Shown here piece after piece: positions 1 to 12,307 of a DNA stretch of 64,000 nt. Made by a program: the position numbers and the translations under genes. The stretch lies in NCBI GenBank assembly GCA_025766275.1, contig JAFKAC010000050.1, positions 310,001 through 374,000 of the forward strand, given 5' to 3'. Each line of letters starts with the position of its first letter. The first letter of the stretch is position 1. A model generated the notes under the pieces. It did not search any database, was not told the DNA's origin, and saw only the letters and a program-made list of their open reading frames with translations. Source of the stretch: Lactarius indigo (Eukaryota; Basidiomycota; Agaricomycetes; Russulales; Russulaceae).

Positions 1-735
1 TGCGCCCGTTTACTTATCCGGAAAATCCCCACTTCCGGCTGCTTCTCTCAATCAATATATCCTCTCAGATAGATATCAGGTACATCTTTTGACATAAGAT
101 AGCTCGCGGCGGTTGAGCACGACGCTAAGAGCACATGCAACTGGCACAGCACCAGGACCTATCAACTAAACTATCCGGAAACTTACGTAATCCAAGATGA
201 AAGGCACACCAACCGCCGTGTATGAACAAAGACTTGGACTTGAAGCTTGAAGACTGGGCGTCTGAGTCTTGTCCCTGCTGGAGCCGTGAGCCATGACCAT
301 GGTACGCCAACGCAATTATTTTTTTAATTCTTTATTTTGTGACTCGGGCGGTCTGGGGTCGTGCGCGACTTCGGCCGATCAAGCCACCAAGCTGCGTACA
401 AGGTTTCAGCGCTATCAGCTTCGATTCGAAGCGTCATTCAGGACTAAATCTTGAGCCAATGACGGACATTCCTTACAAGGGAACTCACTGTTACTCCTCT
501 GGAGTTTCAGGCGATTTCGGAGCTTCGATCTTCCCATCACAGGCGTTAGGTCAATACTCCAAGCTTGGGATCTTCTTGCCTGATTTGTTGTATCTGATTC
601 GGGGAAACAGTGCAATGTACTATGTGATATGCCATTCCGACAAGCAAGCGCTCAAAGCGCCCAAACCTTGCCTCAGATCCCCCTCCCTCATGCTGTAAGT
701 GCGATGGTCAATAAAAGGCATTCGAATCGATTGGG
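1..735. other. Left-edge intergenic stretch
   Basis: I see no supported gene here. The open frames on both strands are short, lack recognisable motifs and do not join to each other through convincing GT-AG introns. A promoter for the prenyltransferase that follows should lie in the right part, but I see no clear TATA element. Confidence 0.4.
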
Positions 736-2250
736 ATGCAAAAAGCAAGGAGTATAACTTCCCCCCCATACTACTTTCAAGTCGTCTGCTATTATCATGG
801 AGAAGTCATCACCCCTTCCAGATCTCTGGCCATGGGTGGGTTCTTCAACTTCATATCTCCGTCAGTCCCCAGTTTCGCTGAGTGTACACGACTTCAGATT
901 GAGCTCTCGCGCGTCCATATATTCGCCGGTTCGATGCTCGTTTTCTGGCCGTGCGGTGCGCCATCACCCTCCAACCCCCGGTGACTTAGCTAATCTATTT
1001 CTATGGGTCCCAGCCTGGGGGATGACGATGGCTGCACGCCCACTATCAATGCCTCTACAAACTTATGCTTCGAACCTCGTCTACGCTCTGGTTGGCGCGG
1101 CCCTTTCGCACAGGTGAGTGCGGACTTGGGTGTGCTTCTCTAGGCTGTTCACCTCATGCTGTCACTCTCACAATAGTATGTCTCTATTCTCTCTCAGCTT
1201 GGCTGTTCTTACCGATATCTAGGCGCCGGTTGCGTGTGGGATGACATTGTCGATCGCAAATTTGACCGACAAGTAGGTAAGTAAGGGGGGGGGCACGAGG
1301 TCAAGATTACCCTGTTGACTGACTGGCACCTGCCGTCCGACAGAACGCACCAAGCATAGGCCCGTGGCCGACGGGCGTGTTTCAGTTCCTGGTGCCTCCG
1401 CCTTTTTGGCGATCCATATCGTGTTACTCGTCGCTATGCTCTGGCCGGTCAACACTCTTGCGTAAGTTCATCGTTGTTCGTTGAGCCTCGGCTGACGCAG
1501 AGTTCACTCGATAGCTGGAAGCTTGGTCTCCTCACTATCTTCCCGTTGGCAGGGTTCTACCCATTCATGAAACGCATAACGTACTGGCCGCAGGCCTGGT
1601 TGGGTATGTGGGGCCCGCTGTGCGCGCACCGCAATTAAACCACCTTCTTTTCAGGCGTGTCGATCAATATGCTATCCCTCGTGGCTTGGGGCGCATTACG
1701 TGGGCGACTAGACCCCGCATCTGGGGCTCTTCTCTTTGGTTTGTGGTGGTGAGTCATAATTTACGTCTTTGTCTCGTATGTGCTGAGGAAACCGTCCATA
1801 GTTGGACTCTTTACTATGGTGGGCCGTACCTTCCTAATCCGTGCACCCGCTCATGTCTGAACCGCGTAGATACGGTTTACGCTTGCCAGGATAAGCGTGA
1901 TGATGTGCAGGCTGGCGTAAAGTCCACCGCACTGCTGTTTGGTAACCATGTGAAAGAGGTCCTCGCAGCATTCGCCGGAGTGTTCGTTGCATGCTTGGTG
2001 ATGGCTGGGGTGTTGAACAACCAAGGCATCCCCTACTTTATTCTTACCGTTGGAGGTGCAGCTGTCCACCTTGCTCGGCAACTCAAAAATCTCAACGTCG
2101 ACGACCCGAAGAGCTGTCTCCGTGAAGTACGTTTCCCACACTCACTCGTTTCAGCCGAATGTACTAATTGTGGGATAGTTCGAGTCCAATGGGTTCGCTT
2201 TTGGTGGTATTGTTTGGGGTGGGCTATTTGTAGATTATGTTCTTGGATGA
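736..2250 (+). CDS. UbiA-family polyprenyl (4-hydroxybenzoate-like) prenyltransferase
   Basis: An integral membrane prenyltransferase that would transfer a polyprenyl chain onto an aromatic acceptor. About eight introns must be removed. Exon 1 ends at 955 and exon 2 (1014-1113) restores the classic N-terminal motif FWPCAWG. Exon 3 (from 1223) carries the first Asp-rich motif, GCVWDDIVDRKFD. The next exon supplies ERTKHRP. The exon near 1871 gives the second Asp-rich motif, YDTVYACQDKRDD, followed by VKSTALLFG. Both Mg-diphosphate-binding motifs are therefore present. The last exon ends GGLFVDYVLG and stop. Several hydrophobic helices are visible. The start is uncertain: ATG 736 is upstream and in frame, and ATG 832 is an alternative. 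The protein resembles COQ2 but also COQ2-derived meroterpenoid enzymes. The two P450 genes downstream favour a secondary-metabolic role, but this is inference; mitochondrial COQ2 is the alternative. Confidence 0.9.
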
Positions 2251-4062
2251 GGTTTCTCTCACGTATCTCGCATATAATAGTTGTGTTTCCCTGACCCCGA
2301 AATGAACGGCCTCATGTGTTTCCGAGTTGACAGAGTTGATATGGACTGGCGGCATACTGGTGTGACCTAATTGGATAAAACCTGTCATGGTCGTGTTCGT
2401 AGTAATGCAAATGTTCAGCCTTATTCAAATTTTGAAGATTGCAGTAGATCAAATCATCACTTCAGCCCAAAAGAAATTCAGTAGATCAAGTAGCATCTAT
2501 TGATATGAGATATAGATCTTAAACTATAGAAGGATCTATTCAACGAAGGGCGTAAAATGTAAGGACCCTGACCCCCAGATCCCAACGATGTTGAGGGTTC
2601 CACATGGTTCTGTTGGGCTAGGGTGTTATAATACATCAATAAGGTCAACTATTGCTGATCTGAGGGGATGTTATGCACGCGATCGAAAAGTGGAATGAAG
2701 TCTCACACTTTTCTGGTCCCCTGGAGTGAGATGGGTATAGTAAGTCCAAGTGGCGTTCAGGGCACAGACCAGGCACCGGGCCGCTGTAGTCTGCAGACTG
2801 AGTGCACCTCGAAAGGTATCCTTCGCAATGAAATGCTGCAGTCTAACCATAATGGACTGCCAGGTGGTGCATCTGTATCTTGGTCTGTATGCAGCGGCGC
2901 GGTCGTGACCAGAGCCCTCACGAGGTCAGACCCTGGCCCAGCCCTGAAAGACCTGAATGTTCTAAACGTTCTGAACCCTGGCCCGACCCTGATGCGCTTG
3001 ACGCGTGACGCACGACCTGACGACCCCTCGACCTCGTTCCCGACTCTCGTAATCAGATCAGGACCCCGGGCCGCCGCCGACCTGACTCAGGGTCAAATCA
3101 TGCGATAAATTTCTATATAGGTGTCGATCGACTTCTCGCTTGTCGGGAGGAGAAAGTGCTTGAGAAAGCGATCTTATTGGTACAAAAAACTTTTGGGATT
3201 ACGAATGCGTACTTGACTGATCGCGTTCCTCATGGGGAGCACGAGGGCCCCGATGGTCTTTTTATGCGCGTGTCATGGACTGGTAGCATTATTATTGCTA
3301 CAGTAGCATAGTAGGAGTGCAAAAAACTTGCAGGTGCGAGAACTGTCGCCAACCTATTCTGGTGTTGTGCGGGCCCATGCCTTTGGTTTCCATACGCTGT
3401 AGCAGTCTTCGCTGTGTCCATTGGTCGTTGCCATCACCCCTTCCTAGGCGACATCCCATCATGAGTCACTCTTTTTGATCAAGTCGAGATGTCTTTCTTT
3501 CTTCTTTTTCCTGCCCTGTGAGCTGTGCTTGGATGGTTTGTGCGACGTGGCAGCTTTTTGATTAACAAGCAAGTTAACAAGAGGCCGACTGCAAAGCAAG
3601 CAGTACTCTGGTAAGCCTACTAGGAGGAACGCGAAAAGGAAATATCATGTGTCCACGGATGTGTCCGCAATGGCGGTAAAGGCAAGACCCGGGCTCACTT
3701 TTAGATCGCGCAGTCACTGCCGTGGATGTTCTTGTTCACGCGTTCACGATCCACACGTTCTTAGGTAATTTCGACTTACAGTGCTCCTACAGTAAAGGTG
3801 ACTCAGCTACACCAGCGTCTGAATGGTGTGTAATATGCGGTTTGCAAGTGTCCCAAGGCTCGTGCCCACCAACAAAAATCTTCCTGTTGGGTGAATTAAC
3901 TCGCCGTGGTCACAGTACGGTGGCAACTCAGATCAGTCACAGGCGAGGACCGGAAGCGGCGACCCCTTGCAAACTTGAATGATCCGATGCCAGTGAGGGC
4001 CAACCTCAGGCTTGGGGCTCCTTTTAAATCAATCGCGAGGGCAATGGACCATCCCCATCGTC
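2251..4062. other. Intergenic stretch between prenyltransferase and P450
   Basis: I found no gene. A 146-codon open frame at 2668-3108 has no motif, and its right half (about 2920-3080) is a C-rich stretch in which CCTGRCCC and GACC-type words recur, so the open frame probably reflects base composition. It may be a worn repeat. Confidence 0.4.
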
Positions 4063-5891
4063 ATGGCCCTCTTCTCTCTGTCAAGCTGCCTCATGGGGTT
4101 CGCCGCCATCCTGACCTTTTCCATTTGGCGAATCCTATACAACCTATATTTCCACCCGCTGTCTCACTTTCCTGGACCCAAACTCGCCGCCTGTTCCAGG
4201 CTGTGGCTGGCGTATCGCGAGATCGTCATGGGCGAGTCACTGGCCGACTTGCGCGTAGAACTTCACCGACAATATGGTGCGCAAATTACCCAAGTTGTCA
4301 TTCCCTTTGATATACTTTTATCTCTAGGAGACATTGTTCGCTTGACGCCTAACGAGGTCCGTACGAGTCGACTGAATGTGCTGTTTTCCTCCATCTGACG
4401 CCCGGATTACTTTGCTCGTAGCTTCACTTTTCGAACCCCGCTGCGTACAACGACATATACAACCACAAGAATAAGTGGGACAAGGACCACTTGCTTTACG
4501 ACGCTTTCGATCAAAGCACATCATCATTCGGGTCCATACACTACTCAGACGCTAAGCAGCGTAGAGATGTCATTTCCCCATTCTTCTCCAGGACATCGAT
4601 CCTCCAAATGCAGGATCTCGTACAGGAACGGGTAGGATGCAGTCCCACTAACGAGGTAACTGTTTTATTTGCTTATCAATCTGTCAGGTGAACGTTCTTT
4701 GCGATGCCTTGGCTCGTCAATTTGCGTCAGGTAAGAGCAGTTTGGTTTGAATAGGCGCTGTGGTTCGAAACTTTTGGTTCAGGCGATACAAAAGGAAGGT
4801 CTAGCGATCTCGTGCTGGGCTTTCACTGCTTTGGTGTTGACGTGATCATGGCCTTCTGCTACGCGAAAAATTGGGATGCGACCAACGTGCCAGACTTTCG
4901 GTCTGATATTGTCATTGCTGCCCAAGTGGCCATACGTTTCGTTACCATTCGCAAGTATTCGAAGACTTTAGTGAAGATGATGCGTTGCATTCCTATGTGG
5001 TTTGGTAAGAATTTCGGTTCTCCCATGACGAGGGCGATATTTCTTCTTCGTAAGGTGAGTATTCTCTCTAAAGCAAAGGCGACAATTGACATGTTCTACC
5101 CATAGACATTGATGGACCAGATTGACGAAATCCTACGTGACCCATCCAGCCTTGAAAATGCGTCCCACAAAATCATTTATCATTCGTTGTTGGACACCGA
5201 TGCTAATAAAGGAAGACCACTGCCCTCCAGGCTGAACTTATGGCACGAAGCACAGACATTACTCGGTGCTGGCTCGGACACGACCGCAGTTGCTGCGACG
5301 ACAATCTCGTATCATCTTTTGCATAACCCCGAAGTACAGCAACGACTTGTAAACGAATTGCGTACAGCATGGCCGGTTCTGGAAGAGGTACCACGTTACG
5401 AGGTCTTTGAAAAGCTGCCGTACTTGGTAAGTCCTTACAACAATGGCTGGTTTAGTCAGAGTCCTGAGTGGCTTCTTGAAGACTGCGGTTGTAAAAGAGG
5501 GGCTTCGCATGTTTCCAGGAGGAGCAGCGCTACCGCGTGTTGTTCCCCCAGAGGGAGCAACGATAGGTGGAACTTTCGTTCCTGGTGGGGTAAGTCCTTG
5601 GTTATGTGGCCCAACCGATTCCGATGCATGCTCACTGGATCGCAGACTGTTGTCAGCCAATGGTTCCTTTGTGTACTCCGCTCACCCGCTGTGTTCCCCG
5701 ACCCAGATACGTTCATCCCAGAGCGTTGGCTAGGAGAAGATGCAAAGACACTTGAGAGTTCGCTTGTGTCATTCTCGAAAGGTCCGCGAAGTTGCTTAGG
5801 TATGAACTTGGCGTATTGCAATCTGTATCTCGTCATTGCCGGCGTTTTCCGTCGGTTTGACGTGACTTTGGACGCGAAAAGGTTAGGATAG
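4063..5891 (+). CDS. Cytochrome P450 monooxygenase
   Basis: A haem-thiolate monooxygenase with an N-terminal membrane anchor (ALFSLSSCLMGFAAILTFSI) followed by YFHPLSHFPGPKLAA. Later exons show the substrate-recognition region, the I-helix motif AGSDTT (near 5270), the K-helix ExxR (KEGLRMFPGG, near 5500), PERW (near 5720) and the haem loop FSKGPRSCLG with the thiolate Cys near 5795. The start at 4063 puts the anchor at the N-terminus; an upstream in-frame TTG is not a start. About seven short introns are needed. One oddity: the frame stops at 5891, directly after DVTLDAKR, whereas related enzymes run on for another 20-30 residues. Another frame continues from 5891 with 20 more codons, so a small frameshift or an unseen intron near 5880 is possible. 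It lies between the prenyltransferase and a second P450, so it may oxidise a prenylated product. Confidence 0.9.
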
Positions 5892-8322
5892 CGCCTTGTC
5901 CTTGCCGTGTTACTTCGTCGCTGAAGAGGGTCCCGCAGGTCCGGAGATCTTAGCGTTGTAGAGCATTTCGAGCCGGTATTCAAGGGCCCGCACTTGCACG
6001 CGTATTGTAAGCCAGTCTCGGATTAGTCCAAAGGGAGACGGGGCATCTAGATTCAGTGTACGAGAGCGTAACTTTTTTTTCGATTCCACTTCCGTGCCTT
6101 TGGGGTATAAGAACCGAAGCACTTTACTATGCATGTTCAAGACTTCGATACGGTACTGTACGTATCTGGACTCGTCGACAACTTGACGTGCTACGGTAGA
6201 ACATCTCAACTCCTCAACTGATGACAAGCGCCGGCACCGGTACAGTAGTGGGCCGCATTACTGTACTGCAACTCAACTTTAAACTCCGCGATGACTCATC
6301 GTTCATTTCCGTAGTTTCGCCGTACTGTACTGTATGTGTTCCACTATCACTCCTGCTCCATGGCATTTTCAGCCCCCCGAACGCTCAGACATCGGGAAAT
6401 CCGTACTTGTCTTAACATTTCCGCGAGCCACTTTACTTAATTTGAGGGGGCAGCAAGTCCGAGATCCCCTCCACGCCTAGTACCTCACCACTCTCTCGGA
6501 TCATCGTCGCATACAGTCCGCTCAGGGCTCGACCCAACCTCAATGATCTGATTTGTCTGATATGCTTCATCAGTACAGTCGTCTTCCGTCTCCTTGACGG
6601 CCTGACACGCAGACTTTTTTTTTTTTTTTTGAACCAACATACAGACTTCCGTTGGGATTTCTGCTGCTTTCGAAAGTGATATCGACTTTGCCGTGTTCTT
6701 TCGTGCCGCTAGTGCAAAAGGTTTCACACCTCTCGAGCAATAAGTCATCCTTCAAGTACACCTGCAAGCATAACACCAGCGACTCTTGAATACTGCGGCT
6801 CACTGTCATGAGGTTCTACTCAAATGTGGGCCTTTCGTGATCATTGAGCTGTCTTTGCCAAAGATCTGCACTTGATTATTCCAAAGAAAGTTTTTCTCGC
6901 CTAGGGGCACACAGGCTTCGCATCGACTACATCGCAGCAGCCTCGTCCCGTCTTGTCAGTCGACCTGTCATCCTTCTGAAGTAGATTACCATACTGGCAA
7001 AGTCGCGTCAGCCTCGTTCCCCTCCCGACCTCTTTTCAACAGCGGCAACATGGAGGCGTTAACGCGACCGACTCTAGGGTTCTCGACCTCACATCCAACT
7101 ACGGGGGACCTAGCGAATCACAATGGCCCAAGTCTCACACCCGCGATAAGGGCTGCACTGTGTTTTCCTCTCATTCAGTCGACCTTTTTCCCTGGAAGCG
7201 CTGAGGGCAGAGGGGTGCCCAGCGCAAGGAACAGCCAAACCTTGCAGCTCACATGTATTTGACGACCATACTACCATACATGACAAGACCCGAGCGGCAG
7301 GCATACTCTCTTCTACTCTCCATTCCGGAGCTGGGACCAGAGATCGTGGGCATGTGGGGAAGTCAACGTCGGCGTTCCTTCGGACGATCTATTCATCCAT
7401 CGTGAGATAGACTCGCTTTCTTCAGAGATATCAATTTGATACATCTGGATAATCCGCCTGCTGATTCACCATTCCTCATACAGCTACTAGAGTGCTCTAA
7501 TACGTACAGTTCGTCGTCTTCTGCGTCCTCGCGCACGCCACGCACACTAAGCCATTCTATCCTATCCTTCCATTCCTCCATTTTGGGGATAGTTTGGTAC
7601 ATGTTGTAGTGGGGAACACGCAAGTGACAAAAAACCGAACGCTGCGATAAAACTTGCGATGTGGCCGCATTTGAGATTGGCGCTCTGGAAGCGGATTAAG
7701 TTTCGTGCCTTATGGGTTTGCCCCTCACATCTAGGGTCCTTGGAGTATCACGCCGGTTTCCCATGAGCTCGCACACGATTTCCTACCTGTGCGCTGTTTT
7801 TTCACCAATAGCATACGCCTCGAGCTTATTCCCCAGGCCCAATCCAATTGTCAATCAGAGTCAATCAGTGCTCTTTTTATCATAGTCCCAATACGACAGG
7901 TCTCTGAGAAATTCTGCGTGGTCACGAACCTAACAGGAGCTAGTCAGCGCTATTGCCTGTTTCAGGGAGAAAGAACCACGTGGCACCTGGTGTATTGCAA
8001 TACAGTACTGGGCCCAGTACGTCCAACACACTCTCAGGTCGGTTGATGTCTCGCTGATGACCGCCAAAGGTGCCATGACCATTTCAAGGTTTCGATACCC
8101 TTGCATTTACGCCCCTCAGGACCTCCATCAGGACCTCTGTGGTATTGTCGACGGTGAGTTACAAATCGAAATCTGAGGCGTGCATCCCACGGGTTCATTT
8201 TCATTCGTCACAAAATGGACCGTTATCGCTATCACACATGTGGGTAGCTGAAAACACATATACAGCATATGGTAGTACACCAAGAAGCTACAGCAGTTCC
8301 GCCAAGCGATACTGTACATGGA
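5892..8322. other. 2.4-kb intergenic stretch between the two P450 genes
   Basis: No convincing gene on either strand. The region holds several short words of the TACTGTAC/CAGTACTG type (about 6145-6330 and 8005-8310), an oligo-T run near 6616, and two abutting perfect palindromes at 7991-8020, listed separately. It should contain the 3' ends of both P450 transcripts, which converge here. Confidence 0.4.
7991..8020. repeat. Two abutting perfect palindromes
   Basis: TGTATTGCAATACA (7991-8004, 14 bp) is immediately followed by GTACTGGGCCCAGTAC (8005-8020, 16 bp). Each equals its own reverse complement, with no spacer within or between them. They lie about 300 bp past the end of the minus-strand P450. 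Confidence 0.9.
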
Positions 8323-10472
8323 CTAGAACTTTGACGCAGGTTCAATTGGGTATTCCGAATACGCCACACGTATAGTTTCGAGTGTGGCGGGCGATCGTGC
8401 TGTTATGCTACACTTGAACGGTTTCGGGTGACTGTCAGCGAGTGCCGCCACAAACAAACAAACAAGGTTCCTCTCGGATCAGTGATAAGGAAGGGATTTT
8501 TAGCCGCTGCTCACCTGACTGTACCAGAGATGAAGTCTGGGCTCGGCGCTCCCTCTGGGCCCGGCGCAAAGTTGAGCGTCGCGAGAGCTGCTGACATGAA
8601 CGCGTACACGGTAGCGCCCGCGAGCGCTACGCCGGGACAGCCGCGTCGCCCAAAGCCGAACACGAATGCGTGCGGGTCGAGAGCGCTCTGAGCGCCTAAG
8701 AAGCGTTCCGGGCGGAACGTACCCGGATCTTCATAAATCTCCGGGTCGTTCGCGATCTGCCTTTTTTGGGGCGATTGCGAGTCAGCGAAACCTGACAAAA
8801 AAAAAAAAAATACGGGATGGGGAGGACAACTCGCCAGAGATTGCTCATGACCAACGAGCCCTTGGGAATGAAATAGTCCCCGTACCAGTCGTCTTGGATC
8901 GCCGAATGAGGGATCCCTGGAAAGGACGTGAGACACGCCCACACCGTTTTTTTTTTTTTGAGGAAGGAGACAGACGTACCCATTGGACCGATGACGTGCC
9001 ATCGCAAGAGCTCCTTGTACAGAGCCGAAAGGTACGGCAAGTGCTCGCGATCAGTGAAGTTTGGAAGACGGCCCGTGCCGACGACGCGATCGATCTCTTC
9101 TTGTGCTTTGAGCTGCGCGTCCGGAAAGAGCACCATCGCAAGTACAAATGTGCTGATAGTAGCCACAACCTGTGGGCCACTTAGCCTTGAGGGTCGCATT
9201 ATATCATGAATCGAAATTTCGCACGGTGTCTGTCCCGCCTCCGAAGAGGGACGTCGCGGCGAAGGGGAGTGTCTCCTTGTCCAGAGTGCCGAGGTCGGTC
9301 TCTAAGAGGGCGGATGTGAAGGACGGAATTGCGGTTTTGTCGAGCTGTTCTGGGTTCAGTATTCTGGCTGACGGTAGCTATAAATCACTAGGGCTTACCA
9401 TGCGGCGCTTGACAAAATCTAGAGGTCGATACGTTTGTTCGAGATTTGTACGTCGATAGCGCTCAGCTACCTTTTTGAATCCAGCACCGGGTATCCACCC
9501 TGGGACATAGCGCACTTGGAGAGGTCAGTTCGAAATGTAATTGTCACGGAGAAAAAGTAAAAAAAAAAAAAGGAACTGACAGATTGGGAGAGTGTCGACC
9601 AGCCATGCACCCGGCGACGTGGCGATGTAGAATTCGTCTGCAGCAGTGTCGATGACGGTCAGGAGAGGGTCAGATTTCTCTCTTTCGACGTCGTAGCCGT
9701 AGGACATCTTCAAGAAAATAGCCGCAACCGATCTATAGGAGGGGGTCAGCGCAGGTCTTGCCAAGTCTCTCTTTTTCTTGCATGACCTACAGACGGATGT
9801 CCTTGAGGAAGTTTTCAGGATTCTCCAAAACGCGGGCAAGGAAGTGTATCGCCTCGCGTTCCTGTGCAGGACGATATTTTGCGATGGCGGTGTTGGTGCC
9901 AATGTGACGAGCCACAAGCTTGCGCATCGAGCGGAAGCGCTCGCCGTATGGACTAAGGATCATCTGCAGATTCCAACCAATCCTTTTTTTTACGTAAAAA
10001 TTATCAGATGGGGTGTATCTGTCTTAGAGGGAGGGAACGAGCTCACATCTCGCCCGCAAAGCGAAGAACTGGGCGACCGGAATAGATCACGGCGCGCTTT
10101 TCGAGTAGGTCCTCGCACGCCTTCAAGGAATTGAGGATGATGATGGGTTGGCCCATGATGCACACAGAGCTGACTGGTCCTAGGATAGCGGCTCTATGCA
10201 TCAAAAAATGCGTGTGGGAAGGGGGAAGATAACGGCGTACCGTAGATGTCTTTATGCTTCGCCCAGTGCCTCCACTCGTAGTCCTTGGGCATGTCGGCGA
10301 CATTTCCGAGGAAAGGAAGTCCAGGAGGTCCAGGAGGCAACCGCCGCCATTGCCTCCAAGCCCACAGGAATGCTAGAGAAGCAGAGGATACGACGCAGCC
10401 TATCTGGAAGGTGGAGAGCAGCATGAAGGGCCTGAGGAGAGTTGTTGATATCTGTGCTTCTGTTCCTGGCAT
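8323..10472 (-). CDS. Cytochrome P450 monooxygenase (O-methylsterigmatocystin oxidoreductase-like type)
   Basis: A second P450, read leftwards. The N-terminal anchor is followed by the proline hinge RRLPPGPPGLPFLGN. Downstream exons give the C-helix region, the I-helix GGGTDTV (near 9220), KELLRW (ExxR, near 9005), the PERF region (FRPERFLG, near 8700) and the haem loop FGFGRRGCPG (Cys near 8640). The last exon, after an intron, restores the usual tail TVSHPKPFKCSI and stops at 8323. Introns are short; several carry oligo-T tracts on the coding strand (near 8800, 8950, 9560 and 9985). Start at 10472 or the in-frame ATG at 10424. All key P450 motifs are intact. It converges with the first P450, and the pair with the prenyltransferase could form one oxidation pathway; the substrate is unknown. 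Confidence 0.92.
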
Positions 10473-12237
10473 CTATTTTTATGGGTCTGTGCCAGTGGCG
10501 CTGTGATTAATTGCAGAAACCACGCCCAAGGACACGCCACCTACTGGCTGCATGGTTCATCAGGTAATAAAGAAGAATTCGTCAGTTATCACGAATTCTC
10601 CCAAATGACAAATCAGTCCCAACCGAGGACAAGAGAAGAGGAATGAGGCAGTGATGAGGCATCTGGATCCAGCACTGGCAAGCGAAGACCCCAACTCGTG
10701 CCACTCTCGTGCCATGATTATATAAGCGAGGCTCTGCCAGTGCTCTGCTTATCGTTGACCACAACGGGCATCTATTTTATTTCTGAAATCTCCTAACTAC
10801 GAGGGAACAGATGGGGCACTAGGTAGTACGTTGAGAACAAAAAAAAAATAGCATAGACTCGGACGCCCCATAGTGCCAATTAGACAGCGTACAAACACTA
10901 GGAACTACTAGTAGTACGCAGGAGCTATGGAGTGAGTGTCTCATTTGAGAACAAATGGAGCCACGTGGTTGTTTGACGAAGGAAGGGTGCATCGTACCTG
11001 AATCACCTCCACCCGCAGGGATACAAGAATGGAGACTTGAACTGGACGAAACAACCTTCTTGCTATGAAATGTGCTCTTGAAAGGGACACGGCTTCAGGA
11101 AACCAAGAGATCCCGGCCGATGTAAGCCACTCGTAGTGGTTTAGGATTCTGACGGGGTGACGGTAAAATGACCAAGGACAGAAAATGTCCGCCAAGATCG
11201 CACAAGTGCACGATTTTCCGCGAGGAAGACGTCTTACCAGTGGCCTCCACGCAAACGTCCGAAGTCTTCCTTGTCTCTGTGGTGGAGCGAGGAATGGTTA
11301 TACTGTGACAATCACGGCGTTTGATATAATGATGTTTCGGTCGCCCCCTGTGATTTCGAAATGGGGCCTTCTCGTCTCGTTCGGGTCGTGCACCGAAGCT
11401 AGCTCAATCGTCAAAGCGAAAATGGGATCCTCGTGTCCAAAGGATGCACCCCACACGATTGTCCGAGGGGGCCACTGGAGCTGGAGCTCAGCACACAGAC
11501 ATGCGATCGGTTCGGCTGCGAGAAAATATGTGAGAAGAAAATCTAAAAAAATGCCTGTTGGGTATGTGCGTGGAAGGAACAAGACACAACGTATACTAAG
11601 GTGAGGGCCATTCCGGGCTGAGTGGCCACAGATGGACGCTAGACGTCGGCCAGGCGAAACTGGGAGAGCCCAGAAGACGCGAGGCAGCACGAATTTGGAG
11701 TCCTAAAGGGGCTGAAACGCACGAGTTGGAACGGGAGTGGTGAGAGTAGAGAGTGTACGTGACCCGTTTAACCTTATCGTGATCGTGATGACGAAGCAAT
11801 CGGTCGGGGTCCGAATGCGGGTTGGGTATGAACCGATATCGATCTAATAGGAACGAGGTGTTGTTCTATGTAATAGTGGGCATTTGTTGGATTGTGGGCA
11901 CGCCATGATAATCATGCTAGTACTACGGCCCATATTTTGAGGATCACAATATGACTACTACGGTATGCGTGCTATGCTCTAGTGCCATGGCGAGAGATGG
12001 CGAGAGATAGAAGCGGTACAAAAGTGGGTACGGGCGAAGAAGGTTCTGGACCTGACAAGAAGTGTCACCAAGCATCGGGGTCGGTCGGGCACACACTGCC
12101 GGGCGGCTGTACTCGCTGCGCAGAGTGTCATATCGACGCTTACTGAATTCGACCGGTTTCTGTATCATTCGGGCCCATTCCTCCGGGGACCATTGCTAAC
12201 GTGGCACATCGTTTCGATTGCTACTCGCCTCTTTTGC
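10473..12237. other. Intergenic stretch upstream of the minus-strand P450
   Basis: No gene supported. A TATA-like TTATATAA at 10718-10725 is about 250 bp upstream of the minus-strand P450 start and could serve it. A 12-bp palindrome ACTACTAGTAGT lies near 10905. The open frames of up to 139 codons (for example 11185-11604) show no motif. Confidence 0.35.
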
Positions 12238-12244
12238 TATATAA
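12238..12244 (+). promoter_or_regulatory. TATA box of the Ser/Arg-rich gene
   Basis: TATATAA lies 64 bp before the ATG at 12308, a plausible spacing for a TATA box plus a short leader. Confidence 0.45.
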
Positions 12245-12307
12245 GAACCAACTCACCCCGTCCTCAATGACTCCTCAGTCCACTCCGTTTCCTGCCTCCT
12301 CCGAACC

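Noticed and set aside
797..1117. ATG 797 frame as the N-terminus of the prenyltransferase
   Set aside because: The frame starting at 736 (or 832) gives the conserved N-terminus up to FWPC, joined by a GT-AG intron to AWG; the 797 frame runs through that intron.
2668..3108. 146-codon plus-strand open frame as a gene
   Set aside because: No motif, no intron pattern, and its right half is a biased C-rich repeat.
8666..9184. Plus-strand open frame of 172 codons
   Set aside because: It lies antisense to the haem-binding and K-helix exons of the minus-strand P450.
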